In this document: positions 1 through 13,030 of the stretch, piece after piece
How the letters are laid out: each line of letters opens with the position of its first letter
Numbering within the stretch: position 1 is the stretch's first letter
Origin: Pampus argenteus
Lineage: Eukaryota > Chordata > Actinopteri > Scombriformes > Stromateidae
Direction of reading: 5' to 3'
Assembly (NCBI GenBank): GCA_036937835.1
Contig: CM072880.1
Span: 691,001-755,000, forward strand
Length of the DNA stretch: 64,000 nt
The notes under the pieces: model-generated
The model's database searches: none
What the model was told of the DNA's origin: nothing
Seen by the model: only the letters and a program-made list of their open reading frames with translations
Translations under genes and position numbers: made by a program

Positions 1-1740
1 CTTGCTTATTTTACTATTTTTTGCTTAAATATTTATTTCTTCTTGTTTATGAACATTTCTTCAATGGTTTCCAATTTTGGGATTAATGGGAGCAGGATAT
101 GATTATAAAAAGTTAAACACAGATTTAATAAACTTGTCTGGGTTCTGCACCATCATCTGGTTATAAGGTTACCAACGGTTGCCTACCAAAGCTGTGTGTT
201 ATTTCAACATAACATGCAGCCAGTCAGCAGTGTTGTTGAGATGTTAAACTGTGATGTTGTGTTCATTGTTGATATTTTTGAAAATAAAATTTGCATTAAA
301 TGTGTAAAAATCCTCACACAGTTATAATCTGGGGATTAAACTAGGATTATACTTCATTGTATTTTTATCTCACAGTAAATTATATCAGCACCTCCAACGC
401 ACAGGTGACCAACGCTCAACGCTGCACCTGAATGCATCCAGTGTTAACTCACAGACAGAGCAGTCGATGCTTGATCAGACCAGCTCTGCTAATTACTAAA
501 ATCCAGCCTGAACAGAAACTTTCTCAGCAGGATGTCGTTTATCTGTCCAGATAAGGATGAGACTTTTCTGAAAGACCATCTAATGTTTGTAACTCTTGTA
601 GTTCTTTTAATGTTTTTCTGTGCACACAATGAAATCAATAAGGTTTAAATGTCTGACAATAGTGGAGCTGAGCTGTCTGAAAACATGTAATATGTATGTA
701 AAAGAGCGATGACAGAAACACTGAATGACAGATGATGTTAAATTGTAGAAGATGGTGGAACAGACGCTGGACAGGAAGTGATGTCATGACTTCTGCTCTC
801 TGTGTTTGAGCGAGCGCTCTCTGATCTGTGTCGAGTCATCAAGGTGCACATCAGATGTGTGTGCATGATGTTGTAGGAAATGTGTGTTTGATCTCTGTGG
901 GGTCATTACAGAAAGTGACTGCAGCTTGTTGTGGTCGCAGCAAAAGCTGTGAATCCAGGTGTGTGAGTGTCAGACCTCATGACATCATGTGTGTGTCCTC
1001 AACATGCGTGTTACAATATTCAATCTGTGATCACAACGCTTCAAAAGCAGCTGGCTGCTTGTGCTGTCGCTGTGGTTATTCATCAAACACACACACGGAT
1101 AATAAAAACTCACACACACTGAGTCAGATGGAAGTAGATGAAGTGAAGGTGATATCAGCAAAACGGAGTCTGACGCATCGAAGAAGAAGAAGAAGAAGAA
1201 GAAAGATTTAGTGAGTTTATTCAGTCATAAAGATGTCATTTAACAAGATTTTAATAGTCTGTAAACAGCTGAGAGGAGGTGATGAATCAGTGGAGTCTAA
1301 AACATGATCAACCTGTCACGTGACATTTTACACCTAAAACAAATATATATATTAGTACTATGTTACATACCACTATATTACTTTACTTAAATAATGCCAG
1401 CTCAAGGTTGGCTAGCGGAGCGCTCTCACAGCAGGACGTGTATGAATGCGTATATTCATATATGCGTTTAATAACCCATCTAACAAACAGCTCTGAATCC
1501 TCTTATTCTGTTTCATAGTCTATAAATGAATGGACATAACCGCCACGATGTGTTCAAGCTCGTACTTGGATGAAAGGATGAGAATGGTTAACAAGTGAAG
1601 CAGCTGCTTATGTTTCACTCAGAAATACATCATGACTGAAGAAGATGAGAGAAAAAATGAGTATGAGTGGCTTTAAATGTCAGTAAAATTTGAAAAAGGG
1701 ATTAAAAACAGTTTGACGTGTAAAACGGTGGTGTTGTTCT
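1..1740. other. 5' flank, no gene recognised
   Basis: AT-rich, mostly unique-looking sequence. The only open frame above 100 codons (828-1211) has vertebrate-unlike, TG/CA-biased codons and a terminal GAA-repeat poly-Arg tail, so I do not treat it as a gene. No RNA gene, mobile element or regulatory block was recognised. Confidence 0.5.
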
Positions 1741-1898
1741 GTGTGTGTGTCATCAGTGTGTGTGTGTAAAAGTGTGTGTGTGTTATCAGTGTGTGTGTGT
1801 AAAAGTGTAGCAGCTGTAGGTGAGACCGCGTCCTGTTTGATCCGTACAAAGTCATCAAAGAACAGGATTAAAGCCTCGACCTTGTTGTGGTTAGAGGG

Positions 1899-1952
<54 letters not shown>
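1741..1952. repeat. TG-rich stretch and (CA)26 microsatellite
   Basis: Interrupted TG runs (1741-1805) are followed by an uninterrupted (CA)26 tract at 1901-1952. The two are complementary in sense, so they could pair in single-stranded DNA or RNA. They produce short spurious open frames on both strands. Confidence 0.9.
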
Positions 1953-1954
<2 letters not shown>

Positions 1955-4135
1955 TCTGTGAGAAGAAGAAGTCATGAACAAGACGAAAAGTATGTAAAGA
2001 GAGAACCAAGCAGCTGGAGGTTCGAGACAATAAAAAGCAACTCGAGTCGATCTGTAACTTTCTCCTCGAGCTGTGTGATTCGTCGAACCCTAAAACACAG
2101 GAAGTAATAATAACTGCAGAAACATACGAACACCAATGAAACTCTGTGTAATATCTTGTCAATACATTTTTAAATCAAACAAACTTGAATCTTACATTTA
2201 AAATCTTCATGCTGGAGATAAATAAATAAATAATAAAATAAATACATTTGTAAATCTATCTTTTCATATGTTATTTATATTATAACTTACAATACTGCAC
2301 TTTATTATTCATGAATATTTGTGTCCAATGTATAGAAGATGCTCATCTCATCCATTCATACTATGCATCTCTTCTAGTGTCACACTGTTCATGTAAAGTC
2401 CTGAAACATCACAACAGAAAGAAGCCTTGATGGAAATAGAGTCATCAAAAATACATAAATTACATCTTAGGGTGAATAACGAGCGCTTAGATGAAGCTTA
2501 GAAACAACGATGTGGAAAAGGAGGGCGAGAGAAGAAAAGGAAAGTCACGAGTGTGTTTGCTGTTTTGCAGTTGAGATCAGACGCGTTTACCTCATAAACA
2601 TCTGAAGTGTATGAAGAATAAATAGGATGAAAACAGAAAAAACAAACATGGGTCCAAATGTTGAGTTTCTAACAAAAACTGTTTAGAGGCAACGAAGAAG
2701 AAGCCGGTTCTAAACGTAAATACACAAACAGAGTCGTTCCTGTCACATACAAAGACAAATACACACATATATGCATGCAAATGTATAATTATTTTCATTT
2801 TTTATTGTCAAATAGTCTGTTTCCATGTAATCAATCAACCAGCTGAAAATCAGAGATCATGATCCTAAAATGATTAGAAAGATTACAAATGAAATAACAA
2901 GCAGGTTGTTTGTGTGTCATTCCTGGTTGTTACTGTATGTTACTGCAGGTGCAATAAGAGTCATTTATTAATGTAATAAATGGACAAATGAGGATAAATA
3001 TTGTTGTGATTTACAACACAACACAATAAATGGAGCTTGTTTCACGTCACAGTGAGAGTCTCACACTGATCTGAAGCTACAGCAGCTGTGACTTATGATC
3101 CACATCATCCCACAGCGGCTGCTGGTCGCTTAGCTCTGATGAAGGATGTAAGTTAGGATGGATGAGATAACAGGTGACTGACTTGTGGGAGCAGAGGGCG
3201 CTTTTGCTGCTGCTGCTCAGCAGATGCTCTTTAAATAACCTCGACCTAAACTTGAGTCTAACTTTTTAAAACCACCTTTTAGCCTTTGAACAGCTGTTTG
3301 AAGAAGCAAACTCTAAAACTTGACTCGGTTCTCTTATCTCAAAGACAGCAGAACATTCATACGATGACACCAGCAGTTTAAACACACTCACACACAGCAC
3401 ATGAAGTGGTTACTGCTTGATCTGATTGTTAGTTTGTTGTGCTGAATAACATGAACACAGTTCACTTTCTGAACAATGACGGTCATAAAGTCTCAGCAGC
3501 ATGTGAATATTTACTGGTCTCACAGGGAAAGCATCAACAGAGGTGCTGTTTCTCCTCTTTTAATAAATGTTACTGCACTTTGCTCTATAATCTAAAGCCT
3601 GAGTGTAAAATATCTCTTGAATGTTAAAGTCTTCCTGCTGAGCAGAGAGAAGGGAGCTGTTCCCACATTTAGTTTAACATAATGAACTATCCCAGCGCTC
3701 CTCTCCTTTTTATCTACAAATGAAACTGTTTATGAAAGTATGTGAGTCCACCCAGAGGGCTGAGCTCAGACGGTTAGCAGGATTAGGAGCTCAAAGCAGA
3801 TGTTTGGACACACAGCACACACCTGCAGTCAGTTCAGGTCACAAACACTGCTCCATACGCTCCCCTCGACTATCTCAGCTCTTTTCTTGTTGTTTTCAAC
3901 AATATTCTTGAGCTCCTGTGACCTTTGACCTTTCGTAATACTGAGAAAAAGATCTCATTTTAAGCAAAAAACACAGTTCTACATTTCTAATTTATAAACA
4001 GCATATTATATATACATATAAACACTTCATTGTTATGAGGAGCTCCGTCAAATCAAACTTTGGATGAGAAACGAATCGTTCGTGAGTCGGTGCTGATGAA
4101 ACTTTCTCTGTCTGACGGCATCAAAGAGTCAGAGG

Positions 4136-4137
<2 letters not shown>
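1953..4137. other. non-coding flank, nothing recognised
   Basis: AT-rich sequence with short A/T simple tracts (for example AATA repeats near 2220-2245). I see no splice-flanked exon, domain-bearing frame or clear mobile-element end. Confidence 0.45.
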
Positions 4138-4180
<43 letters not shown>

Positions 4181-4273
4181 TAAGACGTCATCACCTTCCA
4201 AGCCTGAGATCAACTATGAAGCTTTGAACCTTAAAGGCCCGAACCTCTGACTCCTTACAGACACAACCAGGGC

Positions 4274-4311
<38 letters not shown>

Positions 4312-4379
4312 AGTGGTTGCATAAAACACTAAAAACTCTTTAGAGAAAGTCAAACACACACACACACACACACACACAC
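4138..4379. repeat. TG, TG and CA microsatellite cluster
   Basis: Three dinucleotide tracts lie within 240 bp: (TG)n 4138-4176, (TG)n 4279-4308 and (CA)n 4354-4379. The second and third are complementary and only about 45 bp apart, so a stem with a short loop is possible. Confidence 0.9.
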
Positions 4380-5586
4380 TTTCTCTGGGGAGTGATGATG
4401 CACAAAGTTAAAGAGAAGAAAGTCAGAATGAGCCTCAAAACCTGAAAGAGATCTGAAGAGCTGCTCTCTCTCTTCATCGAGTGTGAATAAGAGGTGAGTC
4501 AGGCGGTGACGGAGGAAAGAAAGGATGAAGGGAGGAGAAAAGAGAAGAAAGTAAGAAAGAAATATTTAGACTAAAGAGCACTGAGGAAGAAAGACAAGAA
4601 AAATAAGCTGAACGACAGAAAAAACCAAAGATACTAAAGAAGAAGTGTGACGCAGTTCTCTCCATACTGACGTGATTTAACTGCAGCATCTATGACTTTA
4701 TTTACATACTTAGCACATCCTTTACTTTATTCTCTTCATGAGCTGAGCTGAGAGGGATAAACGGTGCTCGTAACTCTCTCCAACACGACTCGCTGGATGT
4801 TTACAGTTTCATTTTCAGGACGAGAAAGAAGAGATTTGGTGTTCTCACACAGGCTGAGTGTCCAGCTGTGGAACCACATCATTCTCCTCATGGTTTCCTA
4901 ACTACAGCTTGTGTTTCCTTCCTCCACCCTCTCTGCCTCTCACATAATTTCCCCTCTGCTCCTTGTCATGTTTGGACACATCGCATACGGTGGTTTGGCC
5001 TGAACCGACGGTGTGGTCAGGAGCTTTCTCAACACTTCTCCGTCTCCAACAAGTGCTGCTTCTTAAACTGCGTCAGCACGGCACACCATGGTGATGATGA
5101 TGAAGATGAAGATGATGATGGAGTGCAGTGACACAGCACACTATGAGTTAGTCAGGGTAAAACCACAGAGGTGGGCGTTCAGACTGCACTGGGAAAACCA
5201 CGACCTTTGATTCAAAGTTTAGACTTCAGGTCTCATTGAAATAATCTGAGATGATCTGAAAGATGGAGGAGGATGATGGAGAGAAAAGACTGCAGAGTGC
5301 AGAGCTGTACTTTCCATGTGAGGTGAAGTTTATGAACACATGAACACACGAACACATGACATATACAGAGACACACAGTGGTGTAAAGAGAGGAAATCAG
5401 TTTGTCTTGAGCTGTAACGCATCTTCTTATAAATGTTATAAACATTTAACTTTGTGCCTTTTTGTGATTTTTATTGGATTTTTATTGTTGTCATTTTCTA
5501 TTGTTATGATCTTTTTCACATTTACAACCTTTTATTTGATAGTTTTACTCATCAAGAGAATATGGTCACACTTTACTTTATTATTG
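4380..5586. other. non-coding flank with small GAT repeat
   Basis: No gene recognised. A short interrupted GAT/GAA trinucleotide tract lies at about 5090-5124. The purine-rich stretch 4490-4640 opens a spurious frame on the minus strand. Confidence 0.45.
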
Positions 5587-5625
5587 TGGCTCAGAGGTAG
5601 AGCGGGTCGCCCACTAGCCCACTTT
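5587..5625 (+). mobile_element. tRNA-derived SINE head remnant
   Basis: Positions 5587-5597 read TGGCTCAGAGG, a perfect match to the RNA polymerase III A-box consensus TRGYNNARNNG, followed by GTAGAGCGGGTCG as in tRNA-derived fish SINEs and their parental tRNAs. No B box (GGTTCGANNCC) follows; the sequence runs into AT-rich DNA. It is therefore best read as a truncated SINE head, not a functional tRNA gene. Confidence 0.55.
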
Positions 5626-5629
5626 TTGT

Positions 5630-5975
5630 TAATCTTTATTATATAATCATCATTTCATTTATGTTTGATTTCATTCTCTTACATTTCTACTCAATTAGAA
5701 ACCAATTTTTTCAATGCATTATTTTATAGTAATTATTCATATAATCATATGTATTATTTATTTTTCATTATTTTTGTATTTAATGTATTTAAAAAATAAT
5801 AATTATATTATTATTTAACAGTTACTTATTAGAGAACACACTTTACATGATTATTATATTTATTATTTATTAATAATGAATTCATTATTATTTATCTATC
5901 ATTTTATCACCATTTTATTTTTCCTTTTTTACATTTAATATTTATTCTAATTTTATTTTACCGTGTTTTACACAT
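5630..5975. other. extremely AT-rich block
   Basis: About 345 bp composed largely of T and A with repeated TTATTATTT-like words and almost no GC. No gene or structured repeat was recognised. It starts immediately after the SINE-like head and could be the decayed remainder of that insertion, but no diagnostic tail is visible. Confidence 0.5.
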
Positions 5976-6814
5976 TTTATTGTGAAGTGGAGACAAAAAG
6001 CGGCGTGTCATCAGTGAAAACACTGATTCACATGAACATTTGTTTTTCTGGCGTGTTTAGATTATGATTCATGTCTAAGAGATGCTAAAACTTCCCAGCA
6101 AACAGCTTTTGTCCGCAGGCACTTGAACTCATCAACATTGCTGTTTCAATAAGTAATGTTGGTATAATGTCACAGCTGACACACTTTTTAATGAGCAATG
6201 TTTTTATTTATTTATACCTCTCGTGTGTATTTGAATGTTTTTCACTTTCATACTGAGTGATTATGTTCCCTGATATTATCTCACGTCAGGTTATTTCTGA
6301 TATTTCTCATCAGTGTTGATATTTGAATAGTCATCATCTTTCCGTTGTATCAAACCTCACGGTAAATTCCACGTTTACTGGGAACTGACGGAGAACGCAC
6401 TTCCTTAAACAGTGAGTGAATATTTATTTTATGCCCCTGAAAATACACAAACTGCAGCTTTACAGACTTTTGCTTCATATACTGGAATCAGTACATATAT
6501 ATAAATATGTATAAATAAACTCTTTCGTCTGCATTCATCACAAACTATGAGTGTGGACATCAGAGAAATGAGAGTGTAGATCCGGTTTGTCCAAACACTC
6601 AAAGTTACCTGGATGTGAACCAACAAGTGGCAGGCTGCAAAGTGAAGTACCTTAAAGTGCAGACGGATGCTTCTTCTTCAACTGACTTCCATTCAGAAAG
6701 CATCAACTTATTTCTAGGAATAATAAGTCAGTTATTCTGTTCAACAAGTCAATATGGTCCCAACCTCTACATTTAGGCCCTGTAATAAGTGCACTGGTGG
6801 TCATTTTACTGTCC
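5976..6814. other. non-coding flank, nothing recognised
   Basis: AT-rich unique sequence without a supportable gene, RNA or mobile element. Confidence 0.4.
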
Positions 6815-6930
6815 CTAACAAGGATTTTGAAGAGCAGCAACCAAACCGATGTCTAATGAGTAACATTTGCAGGTATGTTTACATGCTGTTTAATGTGCTG
6901 CTGCTGAGCAGATAGCTAGCAGTGAATTGA
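6815..6930 (+). repeat. dispersed repeat, copy 1 (pairs with 60935-61046)
   Basis: This segment aligns in the same orientation with 60935-61046. Shared landmarks include ACAAGGATTTTGAA against ACAGGGATTTTGAA, ATCTAATG-like words, GCAGGTATGTTTACATGCTG against GCAGATATGTTTACAAGCTG, TTTAATG and a terminal AGCTAGC-like word. Divergence with small indels suggests an old interspersed repeat. The family is not identified and no ends or target-site duplications were found. Confidence 0.55.
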
Positions 6931-7814
6931 TGGTTAGTTTTCCCCCGTGAATGTTTGTTTAGGTGCAGGATAACACGTGTGTTCATGTTACATTGGAGGA
7001 TGTAGCAGCTTGTTCTACATGCAGAATTTGGCCATGTGTGTCTGATGTTGTTGACACCTCCTGGTCCAGCTCGTAGCTGCTCTAGAGCTGTTGCTCACAT
7101 CACATCCTGCACAGTCAGCGTTTAGTCAGCAGTCTTCTTAATTTTTAATCAGTTATGTTGTCGTTAAGTGTTGGAGTGGATAAACTTGAACTGTATCTCA
7201 GTTTCTTCAGACACGTCCTGTTGGGACCAGACAGAGAAAATGTTTCACACGATTTACATTTCGTAGATGATAATCAAGTTTACAGACATTTATTGAATGC
7301 ACCGTGTGGAGCTGGGTGGCCCCGTATAAGCAGATGGATGTAGTGAGGTGTGGTCACTGGTTACAGTAGTATGAGTCCTCACAGCAGACATCAAAGCTGC
7401 TATAAGTCTTCAAATCTCATTAATGGAGCAATAATTTCCAAATTAACCACCAACTCACTGATTAGAGGAGTTTAGAGATTAATGACTGGTTGGAAACAAC
7501 GACTGACTCAGTGTTTCAGAGACGAGTTGAGGATTCATTCAGAGCAGCGAGCGACCTTAAAGTGCTTCAGCCTCCACAATTTAAACTCACATATATAAAT
7601 GTCTGCAGTTCATCCTTAATGTCCTTTTATAAAGGTAACATCAGTTCTTATACATCAGCTAAACTCACACATGTAGCTCACACACCTGTAACATGACTGA
7701 ACATTCATCTACCTGGACTCACGTAACCTCCTCTGATTGGCTACTGGGTGATACTGCAGGAGAATAAACACATGAGGGAAACTGCTGCTGGAGTTAACAT
7801 CCAGCTGGCTGCAA
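6931..7814. other. non-coding flank, nothing recognised
   Basis: No gene or clear repeat seen. The short frames present have no recognisable domain and no splice context. Confidence 0.4.
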
Positions 7815-8425
7815 GACACAAGACACACACAACACACACTCAACATATACACAACATACACACACTCACACAACATACACACACTCACACAACATACACA
7901 CACTCACACAACATACACACACTCACAACACACACACACACAACACACACACACACTCACACAACATACACACACTCAACATATAGACACACACACAACA
8001 CACACACAACATACACACACTCACTCAACATACACACACTCACACAACATACACACACTCAACATATAGACACACACACAACACACACACAACACACACA
8101 CAACATACACATACACACACACACACAACATACACACACTCACACAACATACACACACTCAACACATACACACACTCACAACACACACACACACTCACAC
8201 AACATACACACACTCACACAACATACACACACTCAACATATAGACACACACACAACACACACACAACATACACACACTCACACAACATACACACACTCAA
8301 CACATACACACACTCACAACACACACACACACACACTCACACAACATACACACACTCACACAACATACACACACTCAACATACACACACACACACACACA
8401 CTCACTCAACATACACACACACACA
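7815..8425. repeat. CA-rich minisatellite, about 610 bp
   Basis: Irregular tandem array of CA dinucleotides punctuated by CAACATA, CACTCA and CATATAGA words, with recurring ACACAACATACACACACTC phrases. A longer segment around 7960-8060 (with the CATATAGACAC word) recurs near 8040-8100 and 8230-8290, so the array carries a loose higher-order repeat. It generates a 249-codon open frame of Thr/His that is not a gene. Confidence 0.95.
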
Positions 8426-8490
8426 ACCATCACAGCTGAATATAGTTGTCGTTGGAGGAGCTGCTCGTGTTTTTCCTCATTTTCTCTCTT

Positions 8491-8705
8491 TAAATGATTA
8501 TTTAATATTACTTATGTTCAGTCTATTTTATTTAATATTACTTATGTTCAGTCTATTTTATTTAATATTACTTATGTTCAGTTTATTTTTATTTATTATT
8601 ACTTATGTTTAGTTTATTTTATTTAATATTACTTATGTTCAGTTTATTTTATTTAATATTACTTATGTTCAGTTTATTTTTATTTATTATTACTTATGTT
8701 AAGTT
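8491..8705. repeat. 30-bp AT-rich tandem repeat, about 7 copies
   Basis: The word CTTATGTTCAGT recurs at an exact 30-bp spacing (8511, 8541, 8571), then at 30-31 bp through 8705. The unit contains TTTAATATTA. Later units alternate between TTTAATATTA and TTTATTATTA variants. Confidence 0.9.
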
Positions 8706-10324
8706 TATGCACCACTTGATGATTATCAGCTTTGTTTTGGCTTCATATTCAAAGTTGAGTTTTCTGAACATTGTAATCGTCAGCCTCCACCTGCCAGTCT
8801 CTGTAAGTAGATGCTTCCTGCTTGATGTGCCTTTGGGAGTCGTACTTATGTTTGTGGAGGTTAAAGTTTTTATGTCCACAGTCTTGTAGCTTTGACTTTT
8901 TATCAAAGAACCAGATTTGTTCTGACACAGTTGTTCATGACAGTTTCATGTTGATCCAAACTGTAGAAGAAAGAAAGAGTCTCTGACGTCGTCTATGAAG
9001 AGTTCAAACAGTCTCGCAGTGTGGAAATGTTTGGTCTCTTTGTTTTCTGATGTTTTGTAGATAACACACACAAACTGAGAAGTAGTAATAAAGGCATAGT
9101 TTAAGGGATAATTACTTTAGTCTCATATGAACATGATTTCTATAAGTCAGGGTTGTCTTGAAAGAGTTTAATTGAGTAATATTAGTTACTATAGTAGTTC
9201 ATATTTAGGTTATTCTCTGGACTTTAACTGATTCAGTTGCAATAAAACAAAAAAACTAATGGGAGTGCTCTGAAACCGGTAATTAAAAGAAAAAACAAAG
9301 CAAAGTGTGTTAGTAATGTTTCATGGAGCTTTTCCTCTCTCCATCTCTCCTTCTTTCATGACATAATTGAACGTCTCTTCCTCTTTGTCTTTTCTTGGTC
9401 CTCTTTCACTTCTCCCACTGTGAGAAATCAGTGCAACGCTATCTCTCACACACACGTCATTGGTCATAATGTCACTGGGGGTCCTGGTGCAGTAAATTGG
9501 TCTGCAGCTCCACAGAGTGTTTCATAAAGCTGCAGAGAGCAAAGACAGAGGAAGAAAGATGGGGTGAAGGAGAAGAGAGGAGATGGAAATGAAAATGGAA
9601 ACAGTTTGAGGTGTGGCTACAGCTGATGTCCACTAGATGGAGCAGTGAACTCCACAGTCAGCTGAACCGTCATCAGGATGTTTAATGAATGAGACTTAAC
9701 AAACTATATGGTAATATAATATGTTTTATTCACGATCAAAACACATTTATATTATTTTAAACTTTATTGCTTTTAGCTTAACTTTTTAATTTGATGACAC
9801 TTTGTTTTATGTTTATGTTTTTATGTTTAATATTGTTGCACTATGAGCTCACAACGTCATCAATGAACTCAGCTGAGATTCAAATCAATAATAATAACAG
9901 GTTGTAAAAAAAATCCCTATTGATTATGTTTATTAATGTGCTTCTAAATGTTAGTTAAACATTAATAAATAATAATGATTATTAATTCTATTAGTACATA
10001 TTTATATAGTATACTTAAATAACCCTTTTATTCTGCAGTTATATGTGTGTATAAGTTGTTAATAGATGGATTTGAGTCTTCTCGTCCTGCTGTGGGATAA
10101 AGTTACGAAGCGTGTATAAAGGCTGTCTGAATGTAAAGCAGTGCTGCTGAGACAACAGTAGAAACACATTAGAGCTGAAAAATAAATCACTCGACGAGAA
10201 GCCAAACACACATTTAAACAAGTTGAGGCGCGTTTGATTTCACTCCCTGGACACTTTCAGTTTAACCTCCCACAGCTGGATTTTCCCCTTAAATATCTTT
10301 AAAGGTAGAACAAACACACTATTC
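8706..10324. other. non-coding flank, nothing recognised
   Basis: AT-rich sequence with no supportable gene, RNA gene or element end. Confidence 0.4.
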
Positions 10325-10735
10325 TCCACCCGCTCTGACAGAACCGCACATACAAGATCTCAGATCCTGAGTCTCGGTATCAATTCGTTCTCTCTTCTTT
10401 ATGGTGAAAACCACTTAGAACCTCTTAGACCTCCTGAAAACCTCATTATAACATTAGAAAATGTTTAGAACCTTCTTAGAAACACAGTTATATGTGGCAC
10501 CACCTTTGTTCCCTTTTGAAACCCCTTCAACATTAGAACGCACCAGAACCTTTTAAAATCCCGAGTTGAACCACCTGAGCTTTTGCCATTTTACATCCTA
10601 TAGAACCCTTAAAACATGAGGAACCCATTTGAACCCTCTCAGACTCCATTAAATCTCTTTAAAACCCTTGTAGAACATGTATGTTAGAACCCTTTAAGAA
10701 GAACCCTAGAACCCTGTGTGCCCTTTTGTCCTCCT
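10325..10735. repeat. cryptic AGAACC-rich degenerate repeat
   Basis: The hexamer AGAACC or its extension TTAGAACCCTTT recurs many times at irregular spacing over about 400 bp, interleaved with AAAACC and GAACCC words. A short echo (TTAGAACCCTTTAGAAC) occurs at 16082. It looks like a decayed short-unit tandem repeat and contains no gene. Confidence 0.5.
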
Positions 10736-11326
10736 CTCTTTAGCTCTTTTAGACTCTCTTGTAAAAACCTTGTAAAACTAAAACTTGATTTCCCATAATT
10801 AGCCTCAACAAAAGACAGATCTGTATCTGCATGTTCTTCAGATGGAAACTTTCCTCGTTTGTCATATTTAGATCTGAACTAGAAGTGTGTGGTTTTGAAC
10901 AACCTGAGGACATAATGGTTGAAAAGTTCAAGGTTCCTTCATTCAGCTGTTCTACGTCTAGTTTGGATGGTTTTTTTCTGGCCCAGAGGCAACTTTAAAA
11001 ACAAAGCGCATCAGTGCTGCTGCCGGCGTTTCAACAGGTCCATGACTCACAGGTTGTGAGTTATTTAAAGGAGCTCCCAGTGCAGACAAGTTAATTTCCA
11101 TAACACACACTGCAATGGTTTTATAAGGCAACTCAGCAAGTGGTGAGCTCACACCGGCATGAGCTGTGTTTTTAATAAAATCCTACTGACAACTCACACA
11201 AACAAACACACACTTTCCTCCTCAGTGATGATGTCACAACAGCAGAGGGAGAATCCCAGACGTCTGGAGACGTGTGTGTCTTAGCTGCTTCCTCTACAGT
11301 CAGATCTGACTGTTCACTGGGTTCAC

Positions 11327-11360
<34 letters not shown>

Positions 11361-12109
11361 GTGTGTGTGTGGCGGGAGCGGTGGTGTAACAGTACTTGTG
11401 TGTATAAAGGCGACTGTAACACTTCTCAAATCAACGCAAATGTCATATTTACATCATGGTTCAAGCGTTGACGCTCCGTTAAAGATGTCATCTCGTTGTA
11501 TCCTCTCCGACCGAACAATTAGCGCCACCTGCTGTTTATCTGTTCACGCAACAGGAGTGGATGGAAACATTTTACTGGACGATCTTTTGGAAAATTGTGC
11601 TACATTTGGATGGAAACCAACCAAGAAAACCCATGTGGAACCACTTTCAAAAATCTTACAATCCCATAATAATAATAATAAACATTTAGGACTTCCTAAA
11701 CTGTCTTCTGTAGGATGCCCTGGAGAACCCAATTAGCATCTGTTTATATCCTGTTTGGGAACAGGATATTCTCAGGATGCAGAAAAGAAGTAAAATAACT
11801 CAAGAGATCAAGAAACAAAATGAACCATTTGAAGAAAAAACTGCAGATTCTCACGAAAGTAGAGCTTTCAACCGAATCCCATGGCCTTCTTTAGTCCCCA
11901 TATACAAGCACTCATTATCACGTTGTTCAGACTTGGAAGTTGTATCCATTAAAAAAGCCAAATGTCAGAAGAAAGTCAAATATATAATAATCGCTGAATC
12001 CAAGATGCAAAAAATATTCTGCTTACAGCTTAAAATGCTGTATTGTAGAAGCTGCTTGAAAAAAATTCAAGTAACAGAATATATGCTGGATAAGAGAAAA
12101 CAATGACAA
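10736..12109. other. non-coding flank with TG microsatellite
   Basis: A (TG)n tract lies at 11330-11371. Open frames here (for example 11777-12106) have no recognisable domain, no codon-use signal and no exon boundaries that I trust. Nothing else recognised. Confidence 0.4.
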
Positions 12110-12262
12110 ATGGTACTATGGTGAAGGCATGACCCGCCCTGCCTCTGATTGGACAGCACTCGTTACCTCTGTTGGTTGCTCAGGTTTAGGGATGAGGACC
12201 AAGATTGGTTAGTTAGGATAGGAACATCCGTTGTCCTGACTTCACCATACTAAATACTGCTA
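12110..12262. mobile_element. candidate miniature inverted-repeat element
   Basis: A left end TGGTACTATGGTGAAG and a right end TTCACCATACTAAA are imperfect inverted repeats about 145 bp apart. The interior is GC-richer than the flanks (CATGACCCGCCCTGCC). No coding capacity is present. Target-site duplication is not evident, so this remains a candidate non-autonomous DNA transposon. Confidence 0.4.
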
Positions 12263-13030
12263 CCTGATGGAGATGATGAGGTTTTCCTCCATGTTGCTGT
12301 TCCAGGTGATGAAGACTTTACAAACCTGCGTTGTAGCGATCGTTCTCAGACACAGTACAGTCTGACTTGGATCCTCAGGGTCTGTATTCAGCAGCTAGCA
12401 GGTTATTATCAGATGTTCATGCACAGAGCTCTGGAGCAACATTGAATGAAGCCTTACTGACCTTTGATGTGGTGGAAATATATTACGTGAACCTCTAAGA
12501 ATCGCGTTTAAGACTCTGCTTTAGAGGAAGTGGTTGGAACCAAACCGACTTCCATGTGACCGACTACAAGGTGAACTCTCAACAGCAGCTAGCAGCTGAA
12601 ATGAGGTCTGAAGAACGTTCTTATATAGAACCTCATCCTGTTTACATTTTGAGGGGAGAGAACGTTCTCACCTGGCTTTCTAAGAGACATTTACGGTGCA
12701 AAAAGAAGAAGAAAAGTTTCCCACTTGATTCAGACCAAAGCAAACACTACAGAGCAGTGGAAGGCGAACGGCGGCCAGTGGGCCAAATCGGACCCACCAG
12801 CAAGTGAAATGTTAACGTATGACCTGCGCTACTGGTTCGGAAATGCCTCAAATTTAGAGGAGTCACACAGTCATGAACCGTGATGTCATGTTGACTGGAT
12901 CTGTGAAACAACCAGACTAAACAAGTCCAGACCGCCAGAGAGACAGACTGGTAGACAGACAGACAGACGGACACAAGAGTCACAGGACAAAATCCAAGTC
13001 ATCCAAGAATTTTCCCCTTAACATGTAACT
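12263..13030. other. distal upstream region of inhba
   Basis: No second gene recognised between the candidate MITE and the purine-rich inhba leader. It may contain distal promoter elements, but I cannot point to a specific conserved site. Confidence 0.4.

Noticed and set aside
5587..5625. A tRNA gene based on its perfect A box
   Set aside because: No B box, acceptor stem or full cloverleaf follows; a truncated SINE fits better.
7748..8497. 249-codon Thr/His-rich frame
   Set aside because: Translation of a CA-rich minisatellite.
11272..12106. Frames of 154 and 109 codons upstream of inhba, considered as a separate gene
   Set aside because: The first runs through a TG microsatellite, the second has no recognisable domain, exon boundary or coding bias.
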